Assembly (NCBI GenBank): GCA_037355855.1
Contig: CM074764.1
Coordinates: 4,030,001-4,094,000 of the forward strand
Reading direction: 5' to 3'
DNA: 64,000 nt
Origin: Pseudo-nitzschia pungens
Taxonomy: Eukaryota > Bacillariophyta > Bacillariophyceae > Bacillariales > Bacillariaceae
Shown: positions 1 to 10,050 of the stretch, one piece after another
Layout of the letters: the number at the start of each line of letters is the position of its first letter
How positions within the stretch are numbered: position 1 is the stretch's first letter
Made by a program: the position numbers and the translations under genes
The notes under the pieces: generated by a model
What the model saw: the letters and a program-made list of their open reading frames with translations, nothing else
Told to the model about the DNA's origin: nothing
The model's database searches: none

Positions 1-450
1 TTGTCCTTCAACTTGGAACAAAGGGACCTCCACGAGAAGGACCCTTTTGAGGAATTCACTACCAAGGCAGCATACGCGATTCGCAGCGCCATCCACACCA
101 CTCTGGGATATTCCCCAGCGCAACTGGTGTTTGGAAGGGACATGTTCATGCCTGTGAATTTCCCAGTGGATTGGGAAGCAATCCAAGCAAGAAAACAGAA
201 AAGTATCCACAAGAGCAATATCCGGGAGAATCAGAAGAGAATTCCCCATGTCTACAAAGAAGGAGACTATGTCACTCTAGAAAGGAAGGGCATTGTTCCG
301 AAACTATCCTTCCCACGACAAGGACCTTACAAGGTGGTCAAGGCCCATGACAATGGAACTGTAACTATTGAAACTGCTCCCTTTGTAACCGACCGGGTTA
401 ACATTAGGAGAGTGCACCCTTATTATTGCAGGGATCCTATTAAATCGTAA
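1..450 (+). CDS. Gypsy integrase, C-terminal part (5' partial)
   Basis: The frame is open from base 1, so this is the end of a polyprotein that starts before the window. The protein is nearly identical to the integrase end at 43017-43653 (minus). It holds the end of the integrase core (TTLGYSPAQLVFGR, typical of Ty3/Gypsy) and a C-terminal GPY-type module (QGPYKVV around residues 106-112) that ends shortly before the LTR. Integrase joins retrotransposon cDNA to nuclear DNA. The stop (TAA at 448-450) lies 18 bases before the LTR, and the purine-rich GGAGGAG between them fits a polypurine tract. This copy differs from the other at several residues, so it is a separate, older insertion of the same family. 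Confidence 0.9.
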   Translation: MSFNLEQRDLHEKDPFEEFTTKAAYAIRSAIHTTLGYSPAQLVFGRDMFMPVNFPVDWEAIQARKQKSIHKSNIRENQKRIPHVYKEGDYVTLERKGIVPKLSFPRQGPYKVVKAHDNGTVTIETAPFVTDRVNIRRVHPYYCRDPIKS

Positions 451-468
451 CAGTACCATGGAGGAGTA

Positions 469-657
469 TGCCGTGCGCCAAAATACAGTCACAAGCGCAC
501 ACGGGACTGGATTAAGGATAAGGATAAAAACAATCGGCGAGTCGACAGAATCGCTGATTCGGAGGGCTCTTAGAACTGTAGCAAATGGACTAATCAATAG
601 AGCTCACAATTTGCATATCACTACTGTTTTGATCACTAGTAGACCCGGGGTATGGCA
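469..657 (+). repeat. 3' LTR of the Gypsy element at the window start
   Basis: The 189-bp block starts TGCCGTGCGCC and ends GGGGTATGGCA. It aligns throughout with the inverted 192-bp LTRs at 42807-42998 and 50749-50940, with many substitutions. The next bases (TCATC at 658) continue straight into transposon copy A sequence, matching the uninterrupted site in copy B near 17828, so TCATC is the likely 5-bp target duplication. Confidence 0.85.
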
Positions 658-837
658 TCATCACAAAAATCACAATTATTACCCGAAGCCCAGGAATCGC
701 GACCCCCATGAAAAAAAATTTTGAAACACTATCAAGCAAAATATAAGTCTTTCTTTTGATAAATATTGATATTACTCTAATAATTGTTTATTCTCTGTTC
801 AATTTTCTCACACACGCACACACAAATTTTGGTTCGT

Positions 838-1150
838 TAGAAGAAGTGGTCGTCCTTGAAATTGTCGTCGCTCTTCGTTTCGATCGTCCTCGTCTTTGTC
901 GTCCTTGAAGTCGTCGTTGCTTCTTGCTTCGATCGTCTTCGTCCTCCCTGAAGTCGTCGTTGCTCTTCGCTCCAAATTGCCTTCCTCTTCGTCGTCCTCC
1001 CTGAAATCGTCGTCCTCTCTGAAATTGTTGTTGCTCTTTGCTTCGATTGTCTTCGTCGTCCTCTCTGAAATCGTCGTTGCTCTTCGCTTCGATCGTCATC
1101 GTCGTCCTTGAAATTGTCGTTGCTCTTTGCTCCGATCATCTTCGTCCTCA
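838..1150. repeat. GTCGTCGTTGCTCTTCGCT minisatellite, copy A
   Basis: Imperfect tandem units of about 36-45 bp built on CCTGAAGTCGTCGTTGCTCT and TTCGATCGTCTTCGTC. The same motif lies at the left side of copies B (18000-18330), C (21835-21890) and D (52315-52560), and on the opposite strand around the Cys-cluster gene of copy D. All frames give repetitive charged peptides, so I call no gene. Confidence 0.8.
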
Positions 1151-1999
1151 TGCACACCACACAAATTTTGGTTCAAACGATTTTTAAATAATGGTCATCG
1201 TGATAATTTCATCCATACCGGTATCTGTACTGCCAGTAAAGGTCTCCTCACATCGCATCATATTTCATCAGTTGGAATCGCATCATTTTGTCCGTTGCGA
1301 TCACATCATATTTGTCTAGCGATCGCAATATGTGTCAGTTGCCCCGTCGCATCATTTTTCGCATCATTTTTCAGTTGCCCCGTCGCATTACTAAAGTTGA
1401 TTCTTCCCTATCAGTAGCAAGCAGGCAACTCAATTCAGAATTAGAACAATTGAAATCCATTATCAATACCCCAGATCTTGATGTGCTTCACTCACCGTTG
1501 CATTATATTTCATTTGCCGTTGCATCCTATTTCATCAGCAGTTGCGGTCGCCTCCCTATCAGGAGCAAGCAGGCAAGTCAATGATGCACAGTTAGACGAA
1601 TCAAAATCCATTATTAATACCTCCTCCAACCTTGATGTGGTTCACTTACCATTTCCAGTTGCCGTCTTTCTTGTTCCATTTCGACCCAAAATTATGTGAA
1701 GTAAGATTTACTACACATGCATTTTCTGTCATGCATTTATTTGCTGAGAATTGATTTCTTCTACATGATAGCAGTAGAGTTACTACTAGTAGTATGTACC
1801 GTACCGAAGTAATAGTAGAAACCAGTAGAAACCTGATGGTGGTATCATTGCGCGCCACCTAAACCATAGAGAGCCAGCCCCGCTGCGCCATAATTTTGGA
1901 CTACCTCTTATGTACTACTACCTACGCACTGCAGTAGTATGTAGCAGCAGTGTATAACTGTGGTACTACTACTACAAGCAGCAAGAATAGTACTACCTC
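1151..1999. other. Left-side non-coding region of copy A
   Basis: Bases 1151-1540 match copy B at 18310-18700 closely. They contain short tandem variants of GTTGCCCCGTCGCATCATTTT and a repeated stretch near TTGAAATCCATTATCAATACC. From about 1540 to 1999 I see only TAGTAGTA-rich unique sequence and no convincing gene. Confidence 0.6.
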
Positions 2000-3830
2000 A
2001 GTGAATATACCATCAAATCAAATATCTGAATGAATGTGGCCAATCTTTGTCTGATTCCAATGTGAATATTTCTCATCCTATGCATGGGCAAGAGTATTCA
2101 AAAAGAAGTATTCAAAAATCACCTATAATTTGGGTGTCACCACTGAATAATTAATATTTGGTCCACTACTGTGGAATTTACTAGAAAATACTGTAAAATC
2201 ACATATCTGAATGAATCTGGCCAATAGTTGTGTGATTCCAGTGTGAATATTCCTCATCCTATGCATGGTCAAGAGTATGCAAAAAGAAGTATTCAAAAAT
2301 CACCTATAATTTGGGTGTCACCACTGAATAATTAATAATTGGTCCACTACTGGAAAATTCACTAGAAAAAAGTATCAAATCACATATCTGAATGAATGTG
2401 GCCAATCTTTGTGTGATTCCAGTGTGAATATACCTCATCCTATGCATGGGCAAGAGTATGAAAAAAGAAGTATTCAAAAATCACCTATAATTTGGGTGTC
2501 ACCACTGAATAATTAATATTTGGTCCACTACTGGAAAAATTCACTAGAAAAAAGTATCAAATCACATATCTGAATGAATGTGGCCAATCTTTGTGTGATT
2601 CCAGTGTGAATATACCTCATCCTATGCATGGGCAAGAGTGTTCAAAAAGAAGTATTCAAAAATCACCTATAATTTGGGTGTCACCACTGAATAATTAATA
2701 TTTGGTCCAGTACTGCGGCATGTACTAGAAAAAAGTACCAAATCAAATATCTGAACAAATCTGTCCAATCTTTGTGTGATTCCAGTGTGTATATTCCTCA
2801 TACTGTGCATGGGCAAGAGTATGCAAAAAGAAGTATTCAAAAATCATTGAAAGTTTGGATGTCACCACTGAATAATTAATATTTGGCCCAGTACTGCGGC
2901 ATGTACTAGAAAAAAGTACCAAATCAAATATCTGAATGAATGTGGCCAATCTTTGTGTGATTCCAGTGCGAATATTTCTCATCCTATCCATGGGCAAGAG
3001 TATTCAAAAAGAAGTATTCAAAAATCACCAATAGTTTGGATGGCACCACTGAATAATCAATATTTGGCCCAGTACCTCAGCATTTAGTAGAAAATACTCT
3101 AAAATCAAATATCTGAATGAATCTGGCCAATAGTTGTGTGATTCCAGTGTGAATATTTCTCATCCTATCCATGGGCAAGAGTATTCAAAAAGAAGTATTC
3201 AAAAATCACCTATAATTTGGGTGTCACCACTGAATAATTAAAATATTTGGTCCACTACTGCGGAATCTACTAGAAAAAAGTACCAAATCACATATCTGAA
3301 TGAATCTGGCCAATCTCTGTGTGATTCCAGTGTGAATATTTCTCATACTGTGCATGGGCAAGAGTGTTCAAAAAGAAGTATTCAAAAATCACCTATAATT
3401 TGGATGTCACCACTGAATAATTAAAATATTTGGTCCACTACTGCAGAATCTACTAGAAAAAATTACCAAATCACATATCTGAATGAATCTGGCCAATCTT
3501 TGTGTGATTCCACTGTGAATATTTCTCATCCTATGCATGGGCAAGAGTATTCAAAAAGAAGTATTCAAAAATCACCAATAATTTGGATGTCACCACTGAA
3601 TAATTAATATTTGGTCCACTACTGCATAATTTACTAGAAAAAATTACCAAATCACATATCTGAATGATTCTGGCCAATATTTGTGTGATTCCAGTGTGAA
3701 TATACCTCATCCTATCCATGGGTAAGAGTATTCAAAAAGAAGTATTCAAAAATCACCAATGGTATGGATGTCACCACTGAATAATTAATATTTGGTTGAA
3801 TAGCTGAATAGCTCACTTATTGTGACATGT
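2000..3830. repeat. Tandem array, about ten units of ~182 bp
   Basis: The phrase GGGCAAGAGTATTCAAAAAG recurs about every 180-186 bases (near 2086, 2267, 2445, 2626, 2808, 2993, 3172, 3356, 3540, 3720). Units share the order: ATGAATSTGGCCAATCTTTG, a CCTATGCATGG phrase, then TTCAAAAATCACC and CCACTGAATAATTAATATTTGG. Units differ by substitutions and small indels. A single degraded remnant of this unit is present in copy D at about 55765-55840. No protein is encoded consistently across units. Confidence 0.9.
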
Positions 3831-4059
3831 ACTTCGCAGCCAAAATATTGCTATCGAATCGTGATGTAGCAAAAGACATTCCCATGATGGGACTTGAACT
3901 GGCAACACCACATTCTGTGCACCCAATGGTGCCACTATTACTATCTACTACTGACAGAAGGTTGTTCTCTCTATGTTATAATGCTACTACGATCTCGGGG
4001 AAGGCGCATCGTGTATAATATGTACCACCAACAGTAAGGTAAAAAATCTTACTGTACCT
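3831..4059. other. Unassigned stretch between array and conserved block
   Basis: No gene or repeat is supported here. A segment near 3887-3930 loosely resembles a reversed tRNA T-arm but does not fold properly. Confidence 0.4.
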
Positions 4060-4640
4060 CCACCGCTTCGCGCCAAAAGATTTGTACCAGTACCGTACAT
4101 ACAGTATACACCGTACTGGAAACCTACACATCCCCTGCCTATGCATACATACGTACTACTAGGTACTATGTATGCAGACATGTCATTTTTTCTTTTACTA
4201 AGACTGTAGACTTAGTACTGTAATCTACGTACATTGCTGTCATTTTTTCCAGTCAGCCTGTACAAACAGTACTGTTACCTACGTACATTACGTGCATCAA
4301 TTACGTGCATCATCATCACGGTGAATTTTGTTGTTCGATTTTCCGCCCCACATCTCCCTCGCCCCACATCTCCCTCGTGGAGGATGTGTCATAATTTTCA
4401 TTTTCGGAGGATGTGTCATAATTTTCATTTTTGTTTCGGTGTTGGAATTTTCTGGCCGGACCAGTTTAAAGTGAGAGCAAGGCGCCTGGTACCATCTTGG
4501 AGAGACTAATGGCAAAGAAAGTAAAGAACTGATCACTCTTGAAATCCTTCCTGTTATCTTTTGTTATCAAGGTAGGGTGGGCTGCAGACCTTGAGTCATC
4601 TGGCTTACCCAGATATCTACGAGTACGACGCGCGAACGAA
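4060..4640 (+). promoter_or_regulatory. Conserved non-coding block also found upstream of the Cys-cluster gene (copy A)
   Basis: This block is shared with copy C (about 27110-27560) and copy D (about 59530-60080). Common landmarks in order are CGCGCCAAAA, a GTACAGTGTACA-rich part, CCGCCCCACATCTCCCTC, GTCATAATTTTCATTTT, GGAATTTTCTGGCCGG, and CTGGCTTACCCAGATAT. In C and D it precedes the plus-strand Cys-cluster gene, so a promoter or 5' leader role is inferred. In copy A the gene it would serve has been deleted. Confidence 0.5.
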
Positions 4641-4714
4641 CGAAGACAATCGGACCTGCAGAGGACAACGACGACAATCAAACCTGCAGAGGACGACGAA
4701 GACGATCGATCGGG

Positions 4715-4885
4715 GTGTATTATCGACGCGTTGCTGCTTGCTGCTGCTTGCTGGTGTCCCCCCCCTGTATTATCGACGCGTTGCTGCTGCTTGCTGTCCC
4801 CCCTGTATTATTGACGCGTTGCTGCTGCTTGCTGTCCCCCCTGTATTATCGACGTGTTGCTGCTTGTTGCTGCTTGGTGTCATTG
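4715..4885 (+). repeat. TATTATCGACGCGTTGCTGC minisatellite, copy A
   Basis: Four units of roughly 34-37 bp containing TATTATCGACGCGTTGCTGC followed by a CTGTCCCCCC-type run. The array begins where similarity to the Cys-cluster gene leader ends and runs up to the retained transposase start, so it marks the deletion junction of this derivative. Confidence 0.9.
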
Positions 4886-5192
4886 TCAGTCCATACTGTG
4901 ATGGTGTGTGTCGGACCAAAGGGAGGGTGACTTCTGCTTTCGCAGAAGAAATAAAATCCATAAGATTGTTCGCACGATAATAAGTTCGGCAATCACTGTT
5001 GGAATAGAGATGCCTGGAGAGGCCTTGAGATACGTATCGGTAGGTGTGAAAGTGGCTCGATTCTTGTTTGTATCCCTTGAAGGATTTTGATTTTCTTCTT
5101 CTTCCGGAGGCAATGCAGTTGCGACAATGGAATGTCTTGGGTATTCTGGGCTCATTGGCAAAGTGCCTTGGGTCGGAGGAAGCTTTCGGCAT
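4770..5192 (-). CDS. Truncated transposase N-terminus with minisatellite-encoded tail (copy A)
   Basis: The ATG at 5192 starts MPKASSDPRHF, the start shared with copies B and C. The first ~105 residues match the N-terminus of the copy C transposase, including a C2HC finger (Cys23, Cys26, His61, Cys68) preceded by a basic stretch (GRRRKSKSFKG). Where copy C has a stop codon, copy A reads an arginine and stays open. The frame then enters the minisatellite and ends in a Ser/Asn/Gln/Ala-rich tail at about residue 140. No DDE core is present. If expressed it would be a small DNA-binding-type protein without catalytic activity; expression is unknown. Confidence 0.6.
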   Translation of the reverse strand: MPKASSDPRHFANEPRIPKTFHCRNCIASGRRRKSKSFKGYKQESSHFHTYRYVSQGLSRHLYSNSDCRTYYRANNLMDFISSAKAEVTLPLVRHTPSQYGLTMTPSSNKQQHVDNTGGTASSSNASIIQGGQQAAATRR

Positions 5193-5595
5193 GGTGGTGT
5201 GTGTTTTTGTGATGCGATGTCCCGGTATGTGATGTGACACCACTGAAAAAAAAAGTTCACAAAGGTGCACGACTTAACACTTTTGTGTGATTGAAGTAAA
5301 TTGGATTAAAAATTATTTGTTGTGTTGAGTCAAGTGTGTCAAATGTGTAAAATGGAATGAAAATGTGAAGAGGGACTGAATGTCAGGGTCTAGAACAGAA
5401 CATTTCCGTCGACAACACGTTGGGGGAGTTGAGAAAAGGGAGAAATGTGGTTGAGAATAATGGAAAAAAGTTGAGAATAATGGAAAAAAAGGTTGTGAAA
5501 TAAAAAATTGGGGTCGTGTTTTTTTAGACAAGTAGCGATTGGGTCGCGATCCGGTTGCGATTGGTCGCGATGGGTCGCAAAACAGTTTTCGGACG
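5193..5595. repeat. Right terminal region of copy A
   Basis: About 400 bases upstream of the transposase start, closely matching copies B and C. The last ~70 bases hold repeated GGTCGCGAT-type motifs, and the terminus reads TCGCAAAACAGTTTTCGGACG. The bases after 5595 (TG) begin a minisatellite. Confidence 0.8.
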
Positions 5596-6148
5596 TGTTT
5601 CTGCTTGCTGTCCCCCCTGTATTATATTGACGTGTTGCTGCTTGCTGCTTCCCCCCCTGTATTATATTGACGCGTTGCTGCTTGCTTGCTGCTTGCTACC
5701 GGTAGGAAAAATCATCTGGGCTCCTACTACTTCGTGATCGATCCATTCCTTCAGCAAGTCCATTCCTAGCTACTCCATCCAAGATTAACAAAGACCTTTT
5801 TGGCAGTCCCGACGACCACTCTCATCAAGCGGCGCAAAGTGTCATCAACGGTATTGTTCTTGTCATCAACAAGCAAAGTCTCACCTTTTGTTGTTGGAAA
5901 CAAAGCATTCGAATCGACGAAGAACCGAAGAACAATGGTGTTCTCGCAAAATAGATCTAATCAACTAATTTTTGCAATCCCCCTCTAGGTGAGTCAATAG
6001 CTGCCAATGACGACAGTCAAAGAGGTTTCAGTGATCTCTATACTGTAAGTCAATTTTTTGGTAAGCAGGGGGTTAAGGTTCTTTTTTTTTGGTACATGTT
6101 CCACTAATCTCCATTAATTTGCGCTAATAATTATTTGTGAAATCAATT
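5596..6148. other. Short minisatellite then unassigned DNA
   Basis: Bases 5600-5700 hold two units of the TATTATCGACGCGTTG-type minisatellite (here TATTATATTGACG). From 5700 to 6148 I see no gene, apart from a short plus-strand open frame without recognisable features (5800-5988). Confidence 0.6.
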
Positions 6149-6480
6149 ACTACGAGTCCGATAACAATTGAGACAGGTCGATTATGAGCCAAAAATTAAC
6201 CGAATATTCCTGAACCAAAACGGAACGCGCAGGGAAGGAGAACATACCAATACAATAAATTATTCTGTAGTAAAGAAATTGTTATAACCTCTTATGGTAT
6301 GCCATTTTGTTAATGGAAATCCCATGTTTGAGTGTCTTACAAAACTCTTTGAAAACTCACTTTTTTTGACAACAGAATTCTTCGCATCAGATAACAAGAC
6401 GAGAACACCTTGACCATGGTGGATCCGGCAGATACCAGAGCCAAAGCGCGTCGCAAACTGCAACATAGTAGGGAGTAAGC
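6149..6480 (+). repeat. Left inverted arm of the foldback element
   Basis: It pairs with 8130-8443. The two arms have diverged by many substitutions and small indels, so they are not a recent duplication. Confidence 0.75.
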
Positions 6481-6544
6481 AGCAAACAGCGAGCGATGCT
6501 ATCAGCGAGTGGTTTTGCTAGGTCCGCCCTGGATAAAATCGATA

Positions 6545-6850
6545 CAGCAGGGGGGAGCAGCAACGCGTCGATAATAAAGGGGGGGGAGCAGCAAGCAGCA
6601 ACGCGTCGATACAGAGCAAGCAGCAAGCACGAACGCGTCGATAATACAGGGGAGCAGCAGCAACGCATCGATAATACAGGGGAGGACAGCAAGCAGCAAC
6701 GCGTCGATAATACAGGGGACAGCAAGCAGCAAGCAGCAGCAACGCGTCGATATTACAGGGGGGACAGCAAGCAGCAGCAACGCGTCGATAATCCAGGGGG
6801 GGGACAGCAAGCAGCAACGCGTCGATATACAGGGGACAGCAAGTAGCAAC
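6545..6850 (-). repeat. TATTATCGACGCGTTGCTGC minisatellite, left foldback arm
   Basis: About eight to nine units in minus orientation (plus strand reads GCAGCAACGCGTCGATAATA). Open frames through it are translations of the repeat only. Confidence 0.85.
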
Positions 6851-7164
6851 GCGTCGATAGTATACCAGTACAGCGGAGCAGCAAGCAGCGAATAACAGGG
6901 GACAGTGAACAGCGAGCACTGGAATCAGCAGCAGCAATTAGCGCCACAATGGTTGTCGCGTCTCCAGCGTGCGTGTCCAGTGTCCCTACCATCATTGTCG
7001 ATTGTCGCGTCTCTAGTACCATTGTCGATTGTCAATTGTTGATTTTGGTTGTATTTCTTAGTGGTAGTTTAGTGGATCTGCTTTTGCAAGTTGCAAAAAT
7101 AGAAATAATGAATTAGTGCTTGCTCCAGTTGCTTTGAAATAGGTTTTCGATTGTACCCAAACTT

Positions 7165-7320
7165 AAGTCTTAGTGGGAATAAGGTGGGCGGACGCGTCCA
7201 AGTATGGAGACCTGGTGGGAATGAGGTCGCCCGACGCGTCCAAGTATAGAAGAACTGGTGGGACTGAAGTCGACCGACGCGTCCATGTATAGGAGAACTG
7301 ATGGGATTGAAGACCGACGT
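7165..7320 (+). repeat. Three ~55-bp repeats in the foldback loop
   Basis: Three copies of a unit with GACGCGTCCA(A/T)GTAT followed by a (G)AACTGGTGGGA-type stretch. The rest of the loop (6850-7165, 7320-7670) shows CAGCAG and CGACAATGG runs and no gene. Confidence 0.75.
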
Positions 7321-7669
7321 GCTTGTAATCTGATAGGTTAGAGTTGTCTTTAGTTACTATTCATTTACAATGGTGGATATCGAATATATGTTACATGAAA
7401 ACTGGAACACCAAAACACGAATCGATTGATTGGATCTGCAAGCAACAGCAAGCAGCAAGCGCTTCATAATTTCTAATTCTGCAAACAGCAAACAGCAGAC
7501 AGCAACAACAGCAGCAGCGACTTGGCCTCTGACAATGGTGGTGTATTCAACAATCTACTGGTGTTGGAGACGCGACAATCGGCAATGGTGTTGGAGACCC
7601 GACAACAATCTTCTGGTGGTGGAGACGGATTGTTGAGTATAGTAGCAATGCCCTCGTAAGTACAATTCG

Positions 7670-8035
7670 TTGCTGCTGTTTGCTGTCCCCCCCTGTATTA
7701 TCAACGCGTTGCTCGCTGCTGCTGCAATGCCCCTGTACTGCTTGCTGTCCCCCCTGTGTTATCGACGCGTTCGTTGCTGCTCGCTGCTCCCCTGTATTAT
7801 CGACGCGTTGCTCGCTGCTCGCTGCTCCCCTGTATTATCAACGCGTTGCTGCTTGCTGTCCTCCCCTGTATTATCGATGCGTTGCTGCTGCTCCCCTGTA
7901 TTATCGACGCGTTCCTGCTTGCTGCTTGCTGTCCCCCCTGGATTATCGACGCGTTGCTGCTGCTTGCTGTCCCCCCTGTAATATGTCCCCCCTCTGTATG
8001 GTATATCGATGCGTTGCTGCTTGCTGCTCCTCAGT
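7670..8035 (+). repeat. TATTATCGACGCGTTGCTGC minisatellite, right foldback arm
   Basis: About ten units in plus orientation, opposite to the left arm, with spacer variants between TGCTGCTTGCTGTCCCCC and TGCTCGCTGCTCCCC. Confidence 0.85.
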
Positions 8036-8129
8036 ATCTCTTGACGCCGCCTGGATATCCCTGAGCTCCTCCTCTTTTAGGATGAGGCCTCTCCTGCCCC
8101 GCCTGTTGCCCTAACTCCTCCCTGCTAAG

Positions 8130-8443
8130 TTGCAGTTTGCAACGCTTTGGCTGTGGTATCTGCCGGATCCACCATGGTCAAGTTGTTCGGTATGTGTTCT
8201 CGTTGTTGTGATGCCAAGAACTGTGGTGTCAAAAAAAGTGATTTTTGAGAGTTTAGTAAGGCACTCAAACAAGAGGTTTTCACTAGCAAAACACCTTACT
8301 TTAAGAGGTTATAACAATTTCTTTACTACAGAATAATTTTTTTTCTCCTTCCCTGCGCGTTCCGTTTTGGTTCAGGAATATTCAGTTCATTTTGGGCGCA
8401 TACTCGACCAGTCTCAATTCTCAATTGTTATCGGACTCGTAGT
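8130..8443 (-). repeat. Right inverted arm of the foldback element
   Basis: Reverse-complement partner of 6149-6480, ending ACTCGTAGT at 8443. Confidence 0.75.
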
Positions 8444-8810
8444 ATTGTTAAGTAGGGGATCCATACTAGTAGTGAATTACTTCGTACGACGTAAGATTAC
8501 CGGTACTTTAATCACCTAGTACTACTACTAGTAGTACTAGTAGCGGCAGTACTAGTATTAGATTCATCTAGAGGGACATGTCTAGAATCAAATAGGGATG
8601 GATTTTGGTTTGGTTACTAGTAGTGGCAGTAGTATCAGATTCTTCCAGGGATGAGCCTAGAATTAATAAATACGGAAGCAACTAGTATGGCGGTATTAGT
8701 AGATGGCATGAGTGCGGTAAGAGTTTTGGTGGTACCATACGTAATATGTGGTACAGTAACTTATGTATGCATCAGTTCGTAATTTTTATGTTCAAAATAG
8801 ATCAATATTT
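8444..8810. other. ACTAGTAGT-rich unassigned DNA
   Basis: Many ACTAGTAGTA-type runs; the stretch around 8700-8760 (GGCATGAGTGCGGTAAGA... ACCATACGTAATATG) recurs near 9415-9490. No gene seen. Confidence 0.5.
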
Positions 8811-10050
8811 GAAGATCTACAGGATGCTAACCAATAAACCGAACTGTACTGGGCTAAGGTGGATATTGAACAGAATGCTAAGCAGGATGCTGGGCACTTG
8901 CAGCAGTACTATTTGTACTAAGAGCTACACACCCTAGCTCTGATCAGATCAAAGATATTGGAAGATCTACAGGATGCTAACTGATAAACCAAACTGTACT
9001 GGGCTAAGGGCAGGAATGAACAGAATGCTAAGCAGGATGCTGGACCACTTCAGTAGAATCTGTACCAGATCTACATACCCCAGTTCTTATCAAATCAATA
9101 TTGGGAGATCTACAGGGGATGCTAACTGATAGACCAAACCATACTGTGCTGAGAGGGATACTGTACAGGATGCTAAGCAGGATGCTGGGCCCTTCAAGTA
9201 GAATTTGTACCAGATCCTACATACCTTAGCTCATAGCAGATCAATATTATAAAATGTTTAGTAGTGTGCTAACTGATAAAGCGAATTGTACTGGGCTAAG
9301 TGGGGAACTGAACAAGATACTAAGCAGGATGCTGGGCCTTGTATGTACAACTTGTACCAGATCTACATACCCCAGTTCTTATCAAATCAATATTGGAAGA
9401 TCTACAAAACCCCAACATGAGTGCGGTAAGATTGCCTGTACGGACCTTACGAGCATCGAATTGAGTTTTGGTACCATACGTAATATGTACAGTATGTACT
9501 AGTATGAATCAGTCTGTAATTTTTATGTTCAAAATTGTACAATTTTTTATTAGCGGATTACTACGAGGTAAGATAACCGGTACTTTACTACTACTAGTAG
9601 TGGATCCCGTAGAGTGCTACAGTGTACAGCACGTACACTACAGTACTGGATCTACATTTGTAAGTAAAAGGTATGGACAGTATGTTGAATTAAGTACTGT
9701 ACCTAGTACGTACCCTGACCCTTTATCAACATACAAATCAGCGATACGGAAGACGTTCTCACAGGATGCTAAACAGGATGCTGTACCAAATCTACATACC
9801 CCAGTCCTTAGCAGATCAATATTGGGAGATTTATAGGGGGTGCTAACTGACAAACGGAACTGTCCTGTGCTAAGGGGGATACTGAACAGGATGCTAAACA
9901 GGAATGCTGGGCCCTGTTTGTATAATTTATACCACATCTATATAACCCAATTCTTAGCAGATCAATATTGGGAGATTTACAGGATGCTAACTGATAAACC
10001 GAACCGCACAGGGTGAAGGGGAATACTGAACAGGATGCTAAGCAGGACGA
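8811..10050 (+). repeat. Dispersed tandem repeats containing GCTAAGCAGGATGCTGGGC
   Basis: About six imperfect units of ~150-160 bp share GATCTACAGGATGCTAACTG, GATAAACCGAACTGTACTGG, and GCTAAGCAGGATGCTGGGC, at about 8811, 8965, 9110, 9250, 9830 and 9975, with a partial unit near 9770. Unit four is followed by a different sequence (9430-9760), so the array is interrupted. I do not recognise the family. Confidence 0.75.

Larger units (their letters stand above)
658..5595. mobile_element. Copy A of the CGTCCG-end DNA transposon, internally deleted, left end missing
   Basis: From 658 the sequence matches copy B from about 17828 (left subterminal region), and from about 4880 to 5595 it matches the right ends of copies B and C, ending GTTTTCGGACG at 5595. 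The left terminus lies before the Gypsy insertion and outside the window. Inside are a 182-bp tandem array, the conserved block that precedes the Cys-cluster gene in copies C and D, a short minisatellite and the start of the transposase gene. The two-exon gene, the basic-tail gene, the Cys-cluster gene and the transposase catalytic part are all absent, so it cannot be autonomous. Confidence 0.8.
6149..8443. mobile_element. Foldback-type element with minisatellite arms
   Basis: The ends are inverted copies: ACTACGAGTCCGATAACAAT starts at 6149 and its reverse complement ends at 8443. Similarity continues inward for about 330 bases on each side (CCTGAACCAAAACGGAACGC, GTAGTAAAGAAATTGTTATA, GGATCCGGCAGATACC). 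Further in, both arms carry the TATTATCGACGCGTTGCTGC minisatellite in opposite orientations, so the arms could pair over roughly 700 bases. ATT on both sides (6146-6148 and 8444-8446) is a possible target duplication. No transposase is encoded; the central loop (about 6850-7670) holds only short repeats. It is probably non-autonomous. Confidence 0.7.

Noticed and set aside
3887..3960. tRNA-like text on the minus strand (GTTCAAGTCCC)
   Set aside because: T stem and acceptor stem do not pair, and no anticodon arm can be drawn. At most a tRNA-derived relic.
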